A stretch of DNA of 64,000 bases from Scleromitrula shiraiana (taxonomy: Eukaryota > Ascomycota > Leotiomycetes > Helotiales > Sclerotiniaceae). Where the stretch lies: NCBI GenBank assembly GCA_028455995.1, contig JABELC010000011.1, forward strand, positions 992,001 to 1,056,000, in the 5' to 3' direction. Made by a program: the position numbers and the translations under genes. Below the pieces are notes generated by a model. That model was given only the letters and a program-made list of their open reading frames with translations. It had not been told where the DNA came from and did no database searches. Shown here one piece after another: positions 34,545 to 45,748 of this stretch (its first letter is position 1; every line of letters begins with the position of its first letter).

Positions 34545-37500
34545 TCATAACCCTCTAACCACACTCCTCTCATCAAACAAATCCCTCAACAACCCACTCC
34601 TACAAGCCTCCCAATCTGTACTTCCCATCGAGTACGTACTCTCGAATGCATAAATACTCAATTGACTAAAAAACGGTCGAAGAACTTTCGCCACCAATTC
34701 ATCTTTTCTTTCCCAGGTACCCTCATCATTGATTCCTGCTTTTCTACCTAACAACGGTCTACGCATTGAGTATTTCGATGCAGATGGGGAATTATTGGAT
34801 TGTAAAGCTGAAGAGGAAATAACAGGCTCATTTTGGACGATGGGGGTAGTAGTAGTAGCCGAACCCAATTCTTCCGAGAGTTCATCGACGAGACTAACGG
34901 GAGGATGGGACGAGGTTCGGTATACGGCATCGATAGTATCGGTGATAAAGAGCCATTCGTGTAATTGGAAATCATCGGGAGCGATACAAAGTAAGGTATC
35001 TAATAATTTACAAGCTTGGAGTACGGCGTGATTATTATAAGTGTCTGAAGCGACACTGTGATCGGGGGCCACGACTGAAGATATCGCTACGTGCAGTTCG
35101 GCGTTGATGATGGGCCAGAGTGTAGCGAGGTGAATGGCGGAAGTTTTGAGAACGAGTGCACGGAGTAACATATATGTATCTGCGCGGGTGGTGGAGGAAG
35201 GTGAAGACGTGGTGGTTGCGGCGAGAAGTTCGACAACTTTTTCTTGCATGGTGGGAAGATCAGTGACGAAATTATCGTCCATTGTGGCAAGAACTAGGGT
35301 AGCCACTCGGCGTAGATTAAGTTGTGTTTTTCTGTCGGCTTCATAGCGCGCTGAAGTAGCACCTACACCGAAGACAATACCGGCCGTCGAAGGCGCTACT
35401 AATCGTGATAGTAATTCTGGCATTCGCTCTTTATCACTCAACGTCCATTGTTTAAGTAGAGGCAGCCAGTCGCTTTCAACAAGACCTAAATTATTAGCAA
35501 AAAATCGTGTATCGTTGAATGCGTCTCCAAGGTCTTTGCGCCATGACTTTTGAGTATTAGGAAGTCTGGAAAGCTGGTATAGTAACACTAGTGTGCTTTT
35601 AGACACGTTATCAGGAAAAGCTTTTGATTTGAAAGTTGGTCCGATGACACTCGTAGAGATAGTGCTTGCTGCATTTAAGATTCGATCAGGTTCAACTAGA
35701 ATTTTTGGTAGATTTGGAGCGATAGATGCCAAGATAGCAACGACATCTTCAGAACGTGGAGACGGGCGTGATGAATTGGGTCTGGAACCATTATCCGAAC
35801 TCTTTTCTGAGATGCTTTCTGAAAATCCCATAGGTCTCGTAGTGAACATCGCTGTAAGTAAACGAAGAAAAAGGTCCTATATCTATTAGCTGGTATTTTC
35901 CTACTTTTATAAATCAAAAACTTACGCCCAATTCTCTTCGCATTCGGCGCTGCTCCCCAAAATTGGTATTGTCAACCTTCTCACCAAGTATAGCAGCGAA
36001 TTCTAGTAAACTTGGAAGTGTTTGTCGATGCGGAAATGGATTTGCTAATAGATCTCTGAGGAATGTCATACAATCCACCCATATTTCATCCATTGAATCA
36101 TCGTCTAAAGATTTTGCATACTCGACCAAGAATATTACGAGGTCTGTATCACTGAGCGAAGCTGTCAAAGTTGATTTTCTGGATGGGTCCAGAGCACCTG
36201 GATTAGTTCGGCTATATATAGCATTAAATATAGCTGGGATAGTATGCTTTGGTCTAGATCCGTCGAGTACTTGGAGAAGGTTGAATACTATCGAAGGTCT
36301 GGTATCACCGGAGCTTTTAGAAGACTTTTGCCAAATCTCGACCAAGGTTTCCAGGCATTCTAAAGCCTCGGCAGTGAAAAGGTGTTCGAGAAGTCGTCGA
36401 GCTCGGTTGCGCATGCGTAAGGAGGTATAATTGAACGATGCTGTGGACTCACTATCCTGGGCTCCACCGTGTCCACCCCAAGACCATATAAGGAAACAAA
36501 TCCGGACAGCGTCCTGGAAAGAAAGTAATACGGTCAAACGGTTGTTTGCAGTTATGCTTCTCGCTTGAGGTGTTTCTGAGGCAAAAACTCCGGATACCAT
36601 GTTCCCGAAGAAGCCTTGTGGTTGATCAGGACTTTTAACAATCGGAGCTCTCAATTCATCTTTTAATAGTCGATCATGACCTTTCGCCAAAACGAATTCA
36701 AGGCCATTGAGCAAGGATATCAGGGTGGATTCAGGAGCCGCTAAACCTTCTAACACTACACCTGGTTCCTTAAAGGTAGTCTGAAGATTGGAAAATGTAT
36801 CTCCGATCTGTGAGCACAATGTTTCAACCAACGGTATGAGGATTTGAAATATTGTGTCGGTGTAGAAAGGCAAACATTCCGTTAGAAAACTCACCCAGCT
36901 GTCTAATACTGGTCGACTAGAAGAGGACTCGAAACCGGCCTGCAAGCATTTTACCAATGACGGTGGAGGAGGGGGCAATGTATTTGTAGGATGCTCGCCA
37001 CGATCTAGTGATAATGAAGTAACAGAGGCATTTACGTGCTGGGTTAAAGAACGCTTTTCAGAGATTGGTGAGGATGGAGGAATCGCAGTTACAGGTCGTA
37101 TCTTTAAGGCCGCATAAACCACATCTAACAGTAGAACTTGGATGAATGGGTCGGATTCGTTCAGTGAGTGACTTAATCGTTGGATTAAAACATGCTCGAA
37201 TTGAAGCTCTCCAAGAAATACTGAGTAAGGGCTCAACAGTATTTGATGCAATATAATCAAAGCACTACGATGGAACTGATGGATGTTTGGTTGCGCTTTT
37301 GTTCTTTTTGAATCATGAGTGCCAGAAATCGACTGTAAACATACATGCGCAAAGAACTCCAGAAGCGAAATCTCATCATCACGTCCAGCTATATCAAAAT
37401 CAGTACTGAATTATTTAGCATTAGATTGTACTCACTGATCTGAAACAGAGACCGATGGCTCTTGTCAGTAGAAATTGTATTATGAGCAAGAGTTGCCCAG

Positions 37501-40474
37501 GTGTTATCTGAAGACCACCGCAGCACGTTGGAGAGTGTTTGCAAATAATACAAGCATTGATCCAGGTCATCGTCATCGGCATAAACACGTAAATTATGAT
37601 GCGCCGCAGTCGAAGCATCATCAAATGGTGTATGAAGAAACTTGTAGGAAGAAAATTTGGCTACGAATAAATGGAACAATCTAAACAATATACAGTTAGC
37701 AAACAAATTCATAGGAATATTATTGGGAATGCATACTTGTCAATACCAATGAGGCTTTGGAGCCAGATACGGACAGTCATGAAGAGTTGGGTTCTTTCAT
37801 CAAGAAGGGCATCAAGCAGTAAGAAAAGAGGCTTAGCAAGCATGACTTCAAAATTGCCCGTCCCGGATAGTCGCGGGGTGTTTTTAACCTCATTGTTCGA
37901 GCCTCGACGGTCAGGATGGGTAGCATTGTCTTGTAAAGTATGCGTCCACAGTACACTGAAGCTTCTGCCGGGATCGGCATCTCGAGATGCATATGTCCCA
38001 TTGAGATCACACTCAATCATCAAATTGCAGATAGATGCTTCTATGTCATGGTTTTCGATAGAAAGTGTCGTTTGTAACTGCCAAAGACTTCGTACAGTCT
38101 CAACATGATATTTAGGATGGGAAGCTGAAAGATATAGCCAGGCTAAACGGACAAGTGGGTCCACCAGGCTTGTTAATTCTGGCAACGAGATATAATGGGT
38201 CGAGTAAAGAGTCGTTGAAAGAGACATGATGGATGTGAAGACAAGAAATGGCAGTTGAGTCGATGTCTTCAACTTGTTTTGCATAGACTTTAATAATCCC
38301 TGGACATTAAGACTTCCAACTTTCGGTACTTTAGCTAACAACACGACAAGCAATCTGCTCTTGATCCCAACATCAGCACTTGACACTGAGCTTGACAGAC
38401 TCTCGCAAGCAATGCTACCACTCTCGCGGATAAGTAATTCGCTTATATCACGAGATGAGTATGGTGGAGGAAATGCGTCCAAATTGCCTTGCTCCTGAAC
38501 ATAGAATGTGTTTAAGCTCCGAAGTATTTCCATATTTGAAAGGGCGCGAACTTCGTCTTCGTCGTATTTTGCCATTGATTGGCTTGTAGGTGGCCGCATC
38601 TGAAAGGCTCGTTCTGGAACAAAATCAACTAAATCCATAGCAAGATTCAAAGCCATCTTTTCAACTTCACTTGTAATGCTAGCATTCTCGATAGGTTGTT
38701 GTAATTTTTCCTTGCTTTCCTCTAGCATACTGAGTATAGTCAAAATTGCCAACGGGGCGTGGACCAGTAACATTTCTTCTTCTCGTACATTGAAGTGAGT
38801 GATGATAAAATTGACGAGAGAGAGTTTATCAATCTGTTCTTCAACAGACAATTGTCCACTGCCTAAAGCCTGTGTAACTAAACCAACTATCTCACCCCAG
38901 ATTAGACCACTTTCGACTCCATCGAAGAACACGCTTGCACTACGGAGAACTTCTGAAAAGTCGGCTTTACTCTCTGCTTTGCTCTTATATTGCTGGACAC
39001 TGTTTACAACTGGTAAGAAGATATCTGGAACTACCAAACCACCAATCTCCCATCGGTCCATTAAAGATAGGCATATCCTAAATGGCCGAGCTTTTTCCAG
39101 AGGATTGATTGAATCTCTCCGTATCAATTTTAGAAGAGCTTGCGTTAGTGGCTGTAAACCAAAACTTTCGAAATAATGAGTCCGTGAAGATCCATGAGAA
39201 AATCCAGTCACTGAAGTAGGCGATTCTGGACCAGTTTCATTATCGTGGCCAGCCGGCTCCGGGCCTAATAGCCATGTCCACAGACGTCTATTCAAACTCA
39301 TATCACGACGAATAACTACGCCCGCTGCAGCAGTGATGAGAAGCTCGAGGTCTTCTGGCTTTACTCTTTTTTGTAGGACATTCGAGTGCAAAGGTAAATG
39401 AGTAACAAGAAGGTCAAGAAACCCACGCTGTATCAACAGCTGCTCGTCACCCAAACCAGCAGCAAAACATCTTAGTAACAAACCTGGCTCTGGCGAAGTA
39501 ACTAGTTCGGCCAATTGAGCTTGGTTTTCGTTTATGTAATTCTTGTAGGATCCATTGGCCGTAGAAGTGCTAGGTTCGGTAGAGAGTGTTTGTCCAAGTT
39601 TCGGAAGATTGCGATTGAGATATGCCAGAGCTCCCAATCGACGTCCATTACTTGTTATTGCAGCAAGAAAAAAGCATTGCCAAAAATATTCATCTCCACT
39701 GCTATGGTTTTCCCCAAGATCCTCCGTCCCGGTGGGTCTAACAGCGTATTTGAAGCCATCAAGAAGTTTCAATGTACGCTCGAACTCCTCACTCGTTTCC
39801 TCTTCAAGACCAGGTAATAGTGCAAGTATTATTGCTTTCAAAGCTGGGCGTAGTGATCGACCTTCAATTTTAACTAGGTGCTTTTCGAGAAGTTCAAGAA
39901 ATGGGCCCCTCACAGAGAGAGATGCAAATGACAAAGTTGTTGACAAGCCCGGAAGGTACAAGGGCAAATCTTGAGATAAAGCATCCTTTCCTATCATCGA
40001 GAATATATATCCGTAAACTTCGAGAGCTTTTTGGTGAACACCAGAAGGTAGTGAGGGGTTTAAACACTGAGCAAGACGTTTTGCGACAATTGCTTTCGAG
40101 GGAACAGCAGCTATATTTGTAGGATGTGCTTGCAAGGACTATAAATAATGTCTCAGTATATTCCTTTTTTATACATTCTTGAGACCACCGACCTTCAATA
40201 ACCGCCCCAAAAAAGAAATATAATCCGCCCATTCTTGTAAGGCTGTGTCAAACAGCGAGAGTGAACGATCGACTCCAGAAGCATATCTGCGAAAAGCTTT
40301 ATCTTTATTTGAAGGCTCATCTGAAATCATAAATCAGTATTGCCATGAAATAATGAGTAGAAATAGAAGTTTACCTCCACCTAACTGGTTTCTCCATTTC
40401 TTTGAAACTGGGGATGCTCTACCTGAGCTCGCAGGAGATACCGACTGAAGCCCCGGGCTGGGCTCAAGGGCCAT
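34545..40474 (-). CDS. DOP1: Dopey family protein Dop1 (DopA)
   Basis: Exons are 40474-40375, 40320-40193, 40138-37737, 37680-37436, 37388-35926 and 35876-34545, giving 1889 residues, the size of Dopey proteins. The Dopey N-terminal domain is clear: KAFRRYASGVDRSLSLFD, QEWADYISFLGRLLKSLQ, LAQCLNPSLPSGVHQKALEV and YGYIFSMIGKDALSQDLPLY. The remainder is alpha-helical with leucine-rich stretches at the C-terminus. In yeast Dop1 acts with Neo1 and Mon2 in Golgi/endosome membrane traffic, and in Aspergillus DopA affects development. The final intron acceptor (ATATAG at 35877) was chosen over a nearer CAG because only it keeps the frame and gives RRELGDLFLRLLTAMFTTRP. It faces MON1 across 371 bases. 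Confidence 0.92.
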
Positions 40475-40845
40475 GATTCTCGTAACACTTCACAGAAGTA
40501 AATTGAAAGATGATTTGCATCTTCTTAAACCGTTGTTCGCATTAAATTCATGAATTCGTATTTCGTACGCGTGGCTTCTTTGATCATTGATGTTCAAATT
40601 CCCAAGGCTGACAAAAGTCGCTAAATTCCAACATTCAGTGATAAAGTCGCTACAGCCCTGTGTAAATGAGAACTAAACTACAGCATAGCCTTAGAATAAA
40701 TAACCCTGTTTATATTTACAACCTATAGACATTCAAATCTGTACATAGGTAAGTTACTACAAGATGTTGTGTTATATACAACCATTAACAATATTGACGT
40801 GCATCTACTATTAGTTTATTTATTTATTTCCCCCGCAGGGACCTC
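40475..40845. promoter_or_regulatory. Bidirectional promoter region, DOP1 / MON1, with likely 5' UTR intron
   Basis: 371 bases between divergent starts. On the + strand a good donor (ATAG/GTAAGTTAC at about 40749) and an acceptor (CCCCGCAG ending at 40838), seven bases before the MON1 ATG, suggest a leader intron of about 90 bases. Confidence 0.5.
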
Positions 40846-42989
40846 ATGGGAGCTTCTCCCGAAATCACGAATACAAATGAACAAGCACATACTGGGGAAA
40901 CGCCGTCTGCGACAGCAACGGCCAACGATGTTGCCACGAATTCGATGACCCATAATAATAATAATGGCTCGGAGGCCTCGAAACACAGAGATGTTGAAGC
41001 ACTTGAGAGCCCCACAAATTCCCCTGAAGATACCACCAATAGAGAGGATAACATACCAGGGGATCACGATGATATAAAGGAGCGACGACCTCCTCTACCT
41101 CCAAGACCTTCTCTACTACAACAAACAGACGGAGCTAAGAGCCCACGATCTTCTCCTCCTTCTAAAATACGGCCATCGTTGCAATCAAAACCTACTACTG
41201 CATTGTCGTCCGTTGACATACAAACATTATCATTTCCTGATGGCTCACGAGGTACCTTTTCTACTCCAACAAGTCGATCAGCTTCGGAAGCAAAACCAGG
41301 ACACTCTGTCAGTTCGCCACCAAGCAGAAGGGTTAGCCGTGCAGGAAGTGAAATTGATGATGGTGCCAGCCTCGTGAGCTATGCACCTACGTTGAAAGCA
41401 AATGGAGATTTGGCAAGTCTACTTGATGAAGGGCTTAATGCACAAAGTCCTGCATGGGTAATGTTAAATTCACAGGCTGATCAAGGAGAGCCATTCGACG
41501 AAAGCATTGTAATCGAGGATACTTCTTTGGTCAATTTCGACCGTGAATTTGACGAAATAGGCGAAGTTGATAGTAAAGGGGGCAATGAAGAGGAGTTGAT
41601 TAGTCAATGGAAATCAAAGCTCAAGCATTACTTGATATTATCTTCGGCCGGGAAACCTATATACAGTCGACATGGAGATCAAAATCTCATCAACGGTTAT
41701 ATTGGAATTATTCAAACAATTATATCATTCTTCGAGAATTCAAATGATCCTTTAGTAGGCTTCACAGCTGGCAATACAAGATTTGTCATCTCCACTGATG
41801 GGCCTTTATATTTCGTGGCTATCAGTAAACTTGGCGAGAGTGATGTTCAACTGAAAGCTCAACTTGAAGCATTATACATGCAAATCCTATCCACATTAAC
41901 CTTACCGACTCTGACACATTTATTCTCAAATCGACCAAACACGGATCTTCGGAGGCCATTAGAAGGCACAGAGTCATTATTATCATCACTTGCAGACACA
42001 TTTACCAAAGGCTCACCATCGGCTCTCTTATCCGCATTGGAATGCCTCAAACTTCGCAAATCCCAACGACACGTGATTAATAATACCCTCTTGAAAGCTC
42101 GAACAGACAAACTTCTCTACGGGTTGATCGTAGCTGGTGGAAGGCTCGTTAGTGTAGCCAGACCCAAACGTCACTCATTACATCCAAGTGATCTACAGCT
42201 AATATTTAACATGTTGTTTGAAGCTGGAAGTATTAGAGCTGGAGGAGGAGAAAACTGGATTCCATTATGTCTTCCAGGATTCAACAATAGAGGATACCTG
42301 TACATGTATGTGAGTTTTCTTAGCGTTCAGGATGAGAATCAAGAAGACCAAAAAACCGCCACGCCCAAAGATGATAACGTATCGGAAACCAAAAAATCCC
42401 GAGAAGACGAAATAGCAATTCTATTAATAAGTACCGATAAAGAAAGCTTTTTCGAACTCAAGCAAATGCGTGACGATGTTGTTAGTCAACTTGAGAAGAA
42501 TGGAAGTATGGATATTATCAAACAGGCTGTACGTCAAGGACGTCCTACTACAACTGATATCATACCGGGCACACCATTACGACATTTTCTCTATAAATCA
42601 AAAGGAAATGTTCAATTCACCATGCCATCATTCTCACCGTATTATGATACTCTAATTTCTCGTCGTCGGTAAGACTACTTATCTTAAATAGTTCCATTTC
42701 CCCATCTTTCAAATGCATCCAGCTAATACTCCCTTCCCCATCTAGCCTAATGACCCAATACCATGCCCTTCACTCCAGCACCCACAAAAGACACTCACAT
42801 CTTAAGATCCTCCACTGCGTAAATAGAGACAGCATAGCCCTCGCCTGGACAACCTCCCACTTCGAATTCTACTGCGTAGCCGGCCCTCACGCTTCACGCG
42901 CCAGCTTGGCACAGGGTGCTAACAAAATCATTCAATGGGTTAGACGTGAAGAGGAAAGGGTTTTTATTGTTGGGGGTGCCGTTTTCTAA
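40846..42989 (+). CDS. MON1: Vacuolar fusion protein Mon1 (Mon1-Ccz1 Rab7/Ypt7 exchange factor)
   Basis: Exons 40846-42668 and 42746-42989 encode 688 residues. Mon1 with Ccz1 activates Ypt7/Rab7 for vacuole fusion, autophagy and late endosome maturation. The first ~255 residues are Ser/Pro-rich and disordered. The Mon1/HPS1-type longin domains start near residue 260 with KLKHYLILSSAGKPIYSRHG and continue through IIQTIISFFE, FVISTDGPLYFVAISKLGES and LEALYMQILSTLTLPTLTHLF. The short second exon carries the conserved end MTQYHALHSS...FEFYCVAGPHASRASLAQGANKIIQWVRREEERVFI; without it the protein would stop early. Intron phase 2 with branch GCTAAT is canonical. Confidence 0.94.
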
Positions 42990-43509
42990 GATTTTAATGG
43001 CTGCGTTTGGTTCGGAATGAAAGGAGATATAGGGTTGGTGGTGAACACTATGATAGAGATTAAGAAGGCATTTCGGGTTTTGGTTGATTTGATTGATTAG
43101 TCTGTTGGTTGATTATCATCATTCAAGAAGTCTACTGCCTCATTAAAGGGTGTATTAGATCATGAACCACTTCGATTTATTGTATTATTTATTTTGACTT
43201 GAAACAACTATATAATTTTACCAAATATCAAAAGATTATAATCTTGATTTCTTCGATTGAAGATCACATAATCACAGTTCAAAGTCAAAGAAAATAGCTG
43301 AATTAATACAACCAATGATGCCCTTTTTGTAAGAACATTTGCATAGAAGTTAGATATCTCCATTCCAGAGTTGAGAATTACAGATTGTTAAGATTATTAC
43401 ATCAATTGCATATTTCTTCTCCATTTCGAATTATAAATTACATATTATCTACTAATATTCATCCATCATTCGGAGTATATACTGGACACCAAACTAGACC
43501 AGCTTCATC
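42990..43509. other. 3' region of MON1, no gene
   Basis: AT-rich sequence with no credible coding frame. The 43385-43597 frame is low-complexity and runs into the repeat element. Confidence 0.6.
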
Positions 43510-44016
43510 TGGTCCGCCCCATTCGCAAATATCGCCCATTTACAAATCGGCCATCCCATTGATAAATCGGTTTATCTTATTGATCAATATAAAGTAATTT
43601 GCAAGTGAGATATTTTATTGCCAGTGACTAATCAGTTTAAAATTAAATTTTTTGATTAAAATAGATTCAATATTTTATAGTTATTATTGCTTGTTTAACT
43701 TTTTACAAAATAAAATTTAATAACATTAACACTGACAAAATTAATGATAATAAAAATATTAAAAAAAAACATTAAAATATAAAAAAGCATTAAAATAAAA
43801 AAAACATTAAGATATAAAAAAAAGTTAAAATATAAGAAAAAACATTAAAATATAAAAAAAATTAAAAACGTTAAAGAAATTAAAAACATTTTAAAGAAAA
43901 CATATTCTCAAAACCGCCCAATTAATAAACCAACCGACCGATTAACTAATAAGATGCTCTATTTGCAAAAAGGGGCCGATTTGTAAATGGGCGATATTTG
44001 CGAATGGGGCGGACCA
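43510..44016. mobile_element. MITE-like element with 43-bp terminal inverted repeats
   Basis: Bases 43510-43552 and 43974-44016 are perfect 43-bp inverted repeats beginning TGGTCCGCCCCATTCGC. CATC flanks both sides (43506-43509 and 44017-44020), a possible 4-bp target duplication. The 507-bp body codes for nothing and is very A-rich with tandem ATTAAAATATAAAAA-type units (about 43740-43880). Subterminal copies of CAAATCGG-like text recur inside both ends. Size, lack of a transposase and the palindromic ends fit a non-autonomous DNA transposon; the superfamily is not known to me. Confidence 0.8.
43720..43890. repeat. A-rich tandem array inside the MITE-like element
   Basis: About eight diverged units of the form (A)n-CATTAAAATATAA with 16-20 bases spacing. 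It is confined to the interior of the inverted-repeat element. Confidence 0.7.
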
Positions 44017-44078
44017 CATCGGCATTCTCTCGGTTGACCAACCAATCCCGAACGAAGCGAGAAAGCCAAGACAAAAGC

Positions 44079-44897
44079 TCATACCGAACGAACAATTATC
44101 ACAGATTCATACTTCTTCTCTAGGCGATCTTCCGAAACTTCATCCTCCTCCTCCTCTTCAGATTCAGTTACCAGCGCCGAAGTAGAAGCCATGCCCGCAT
44201 CCATCGAACCAGCATAAACCTTCTTCTTCTTAATTCCGAAGAATCCACTCTTCGTCTTCTTCTGCTCCTTCTCCTCCTCCGCATTATGCTCGATCAAACT
44301 TGAACCCGAACCCGAACTCGAGGACGTGCCAAACCGGAAAATAGACTTGAACTTCTCCAACGAGGGTCTGATCTCTTCGTTGGCCTTCCCTTTTCCCTTA
44401 CCCTTTTCCTTCTTCTTACCACCCTTCTCCCTCTCCAAGTCCCACCCTCCCATCTTCATCTCCTCCCTCACACTCTTAACATTCTCCCAGCAAAAGTCCA
44501 CCCACTCCTTATCACACGGCCCCCCCTCCACCCTAAAAACCCTCTCCGCCCAAGGCTCAAACTCCCCCTTATGCTTCCACCCGCAATCCTCAAACGAAAT
44601 CGCATACCCCTTATACTCCGTGCGAAAGCGAAAATGGTACCTTTGTACCTTATTATCGTCAAAAGAGTGGTAGCAATACGGCTCTTCCATCTTCGCCTCG
44701 TCCCAGGTGAGAACTGCCGCTTTGGCTCGGACATCACTGTATTCTTCTTTTACCATCGGGCTGTAAGAGTCCTCAGATGGATAAAAGCCCCAGGGTTTTG
44801 GGTCCAGATTTTGGAAGTTTCTTTCATTCTCCTTGTTCTTCCCAGCTCGGAATCTGCTTCCTCGCGAAAACCGTCGTTTTAACGAGCCGAAAACCAT
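44079..44897 (-). CDS. Unassigned Lys/Glu-rich protein
   Basis: A single exon of 272 residues. The start is the ATG at 44897; the frame is open for ~54 codons further upstream, so an earlier start or upstream exon is possible. The N-terminus MVFGSLKRRFSRGSRFRAGK is basic; a globular-looking segment (about 25-125) has WDEAKMEEPYCYHSFDD, RYHFRFRTEYKGYAISFED and CDKEWVDFCWENVKSVREEM. The rest is Lys/Gly-rich then Glu/Ser-rich with an acidic run near the end. I recognise no family. It sits just downstream of the MITE-like element, 62 bases from it, so its 3' end may be affected by the insertion. Confidence 0.55.
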   Translation of the reverse strand: MVFGSLKRRFSRGSRFRAGKNKENERNFQNLDPKPWGFYPSEDSYSPMVKEEYSDVRAKAAVLTWDEAKMEEPYCYHSFDDNKVQRYHFRFRTEYKGYAISFEDCGWKHKGEFEPWAERVFRVEGGPCDKEWVDFCWENVKSVREEMKMGGWDLEREKGGKKKEKGKGKGKANEEIRPSLEKFKSIFRFGTSSSSGSGSSLIEHNAEEEKEQKKTKSGFFGIKKKKVYAGSMDAGMASTSALVTESEEEEEDEVSEDRLEKKYESVIIVRSV

Positions 44898-45748
44898 GGT
44901 TGCCCTTCTCGTGTTGTTTTGATACCTTTGAGACTTCGTTTCGTCTTTTGGGATCAGGACTCGGAGGTTATGCTTGTAATAAGACAGTATGTTTTTATGG
45001 AAGTTGAGAGGAAGTGAAGATGCAATTCTTATGAATAGGTTTGACTTCTTGAATAACAAGGATGGATAAAAGGGCTAGTTGATAACTTGACTTGACAGTA
45101 TACGATGGAACAGAAAAGAAAGGGAAAGGAAAGAAGAAAAAAATCAGAGAGTAGGAACCACCTACTTCATATATACTTTCTTGATCCATAAGACCAAAAT
45201 CATTGACATCATTATGAAGACATGATCAAGTCATCAAGGTACCAAAAACTTAAAAGACTTAGGCAGTAAAAGGCGGGGAGAGAAGAGGGGAAGATGATCT
45301 ATATGAATCTGGACTCGGGACAAATCCAAAAGTAGAGTCTAATGGAGAGGGGAACTCAAACAGAGTCTAGAAACAGTATGAATCCATCCTTCCATTAAAC
45401 CACATATACTTCATTTGACTAGCGTACCAACTGTCAAAAAATATCAACGCCACATAACCGGGCATTCGGTAGTTGGAACAAACTAGCTCACATACACATT
45501 ACTAGTATCATTAAAGGTTCATCTAAGTACAATGCGGGTCCACTGATGCCATCTCAAACTCAAAACCCCACTTCCTATAGCCTAGCCTCCTTTTTACAAA
45601 ACCAACGGTTTTCCCACAAGCAACACAAAGATTCGTGCTCATTGACTCCCAAAAAAGCTATTGTTTATATATAAACCGGACAAAAGGCTCGAAGTACAAT
45701 CATACAAGCCAAATGAAAACACTTAAAAACATTATGCTATATCCCCAA
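44898..45748. other. Intergenic region, no gene
   Basis: Leader side of the 44079-44897 gene and 3' side of the next. A polypurine tract (GGAAAGGAAAGAAGAAAAAAA) lies near 45110-45150. Nothing else supportable. Confidence 0.6.

Noticed and set aside
35850..35876. Nearer acceptor (TTACAG at about 35853) for the last DOP1 intron
   Set aside because: It shifts the frame and truncates the protein; the acceptor at 35877 keeps frame and gives RRELGDLFLRLLTA.
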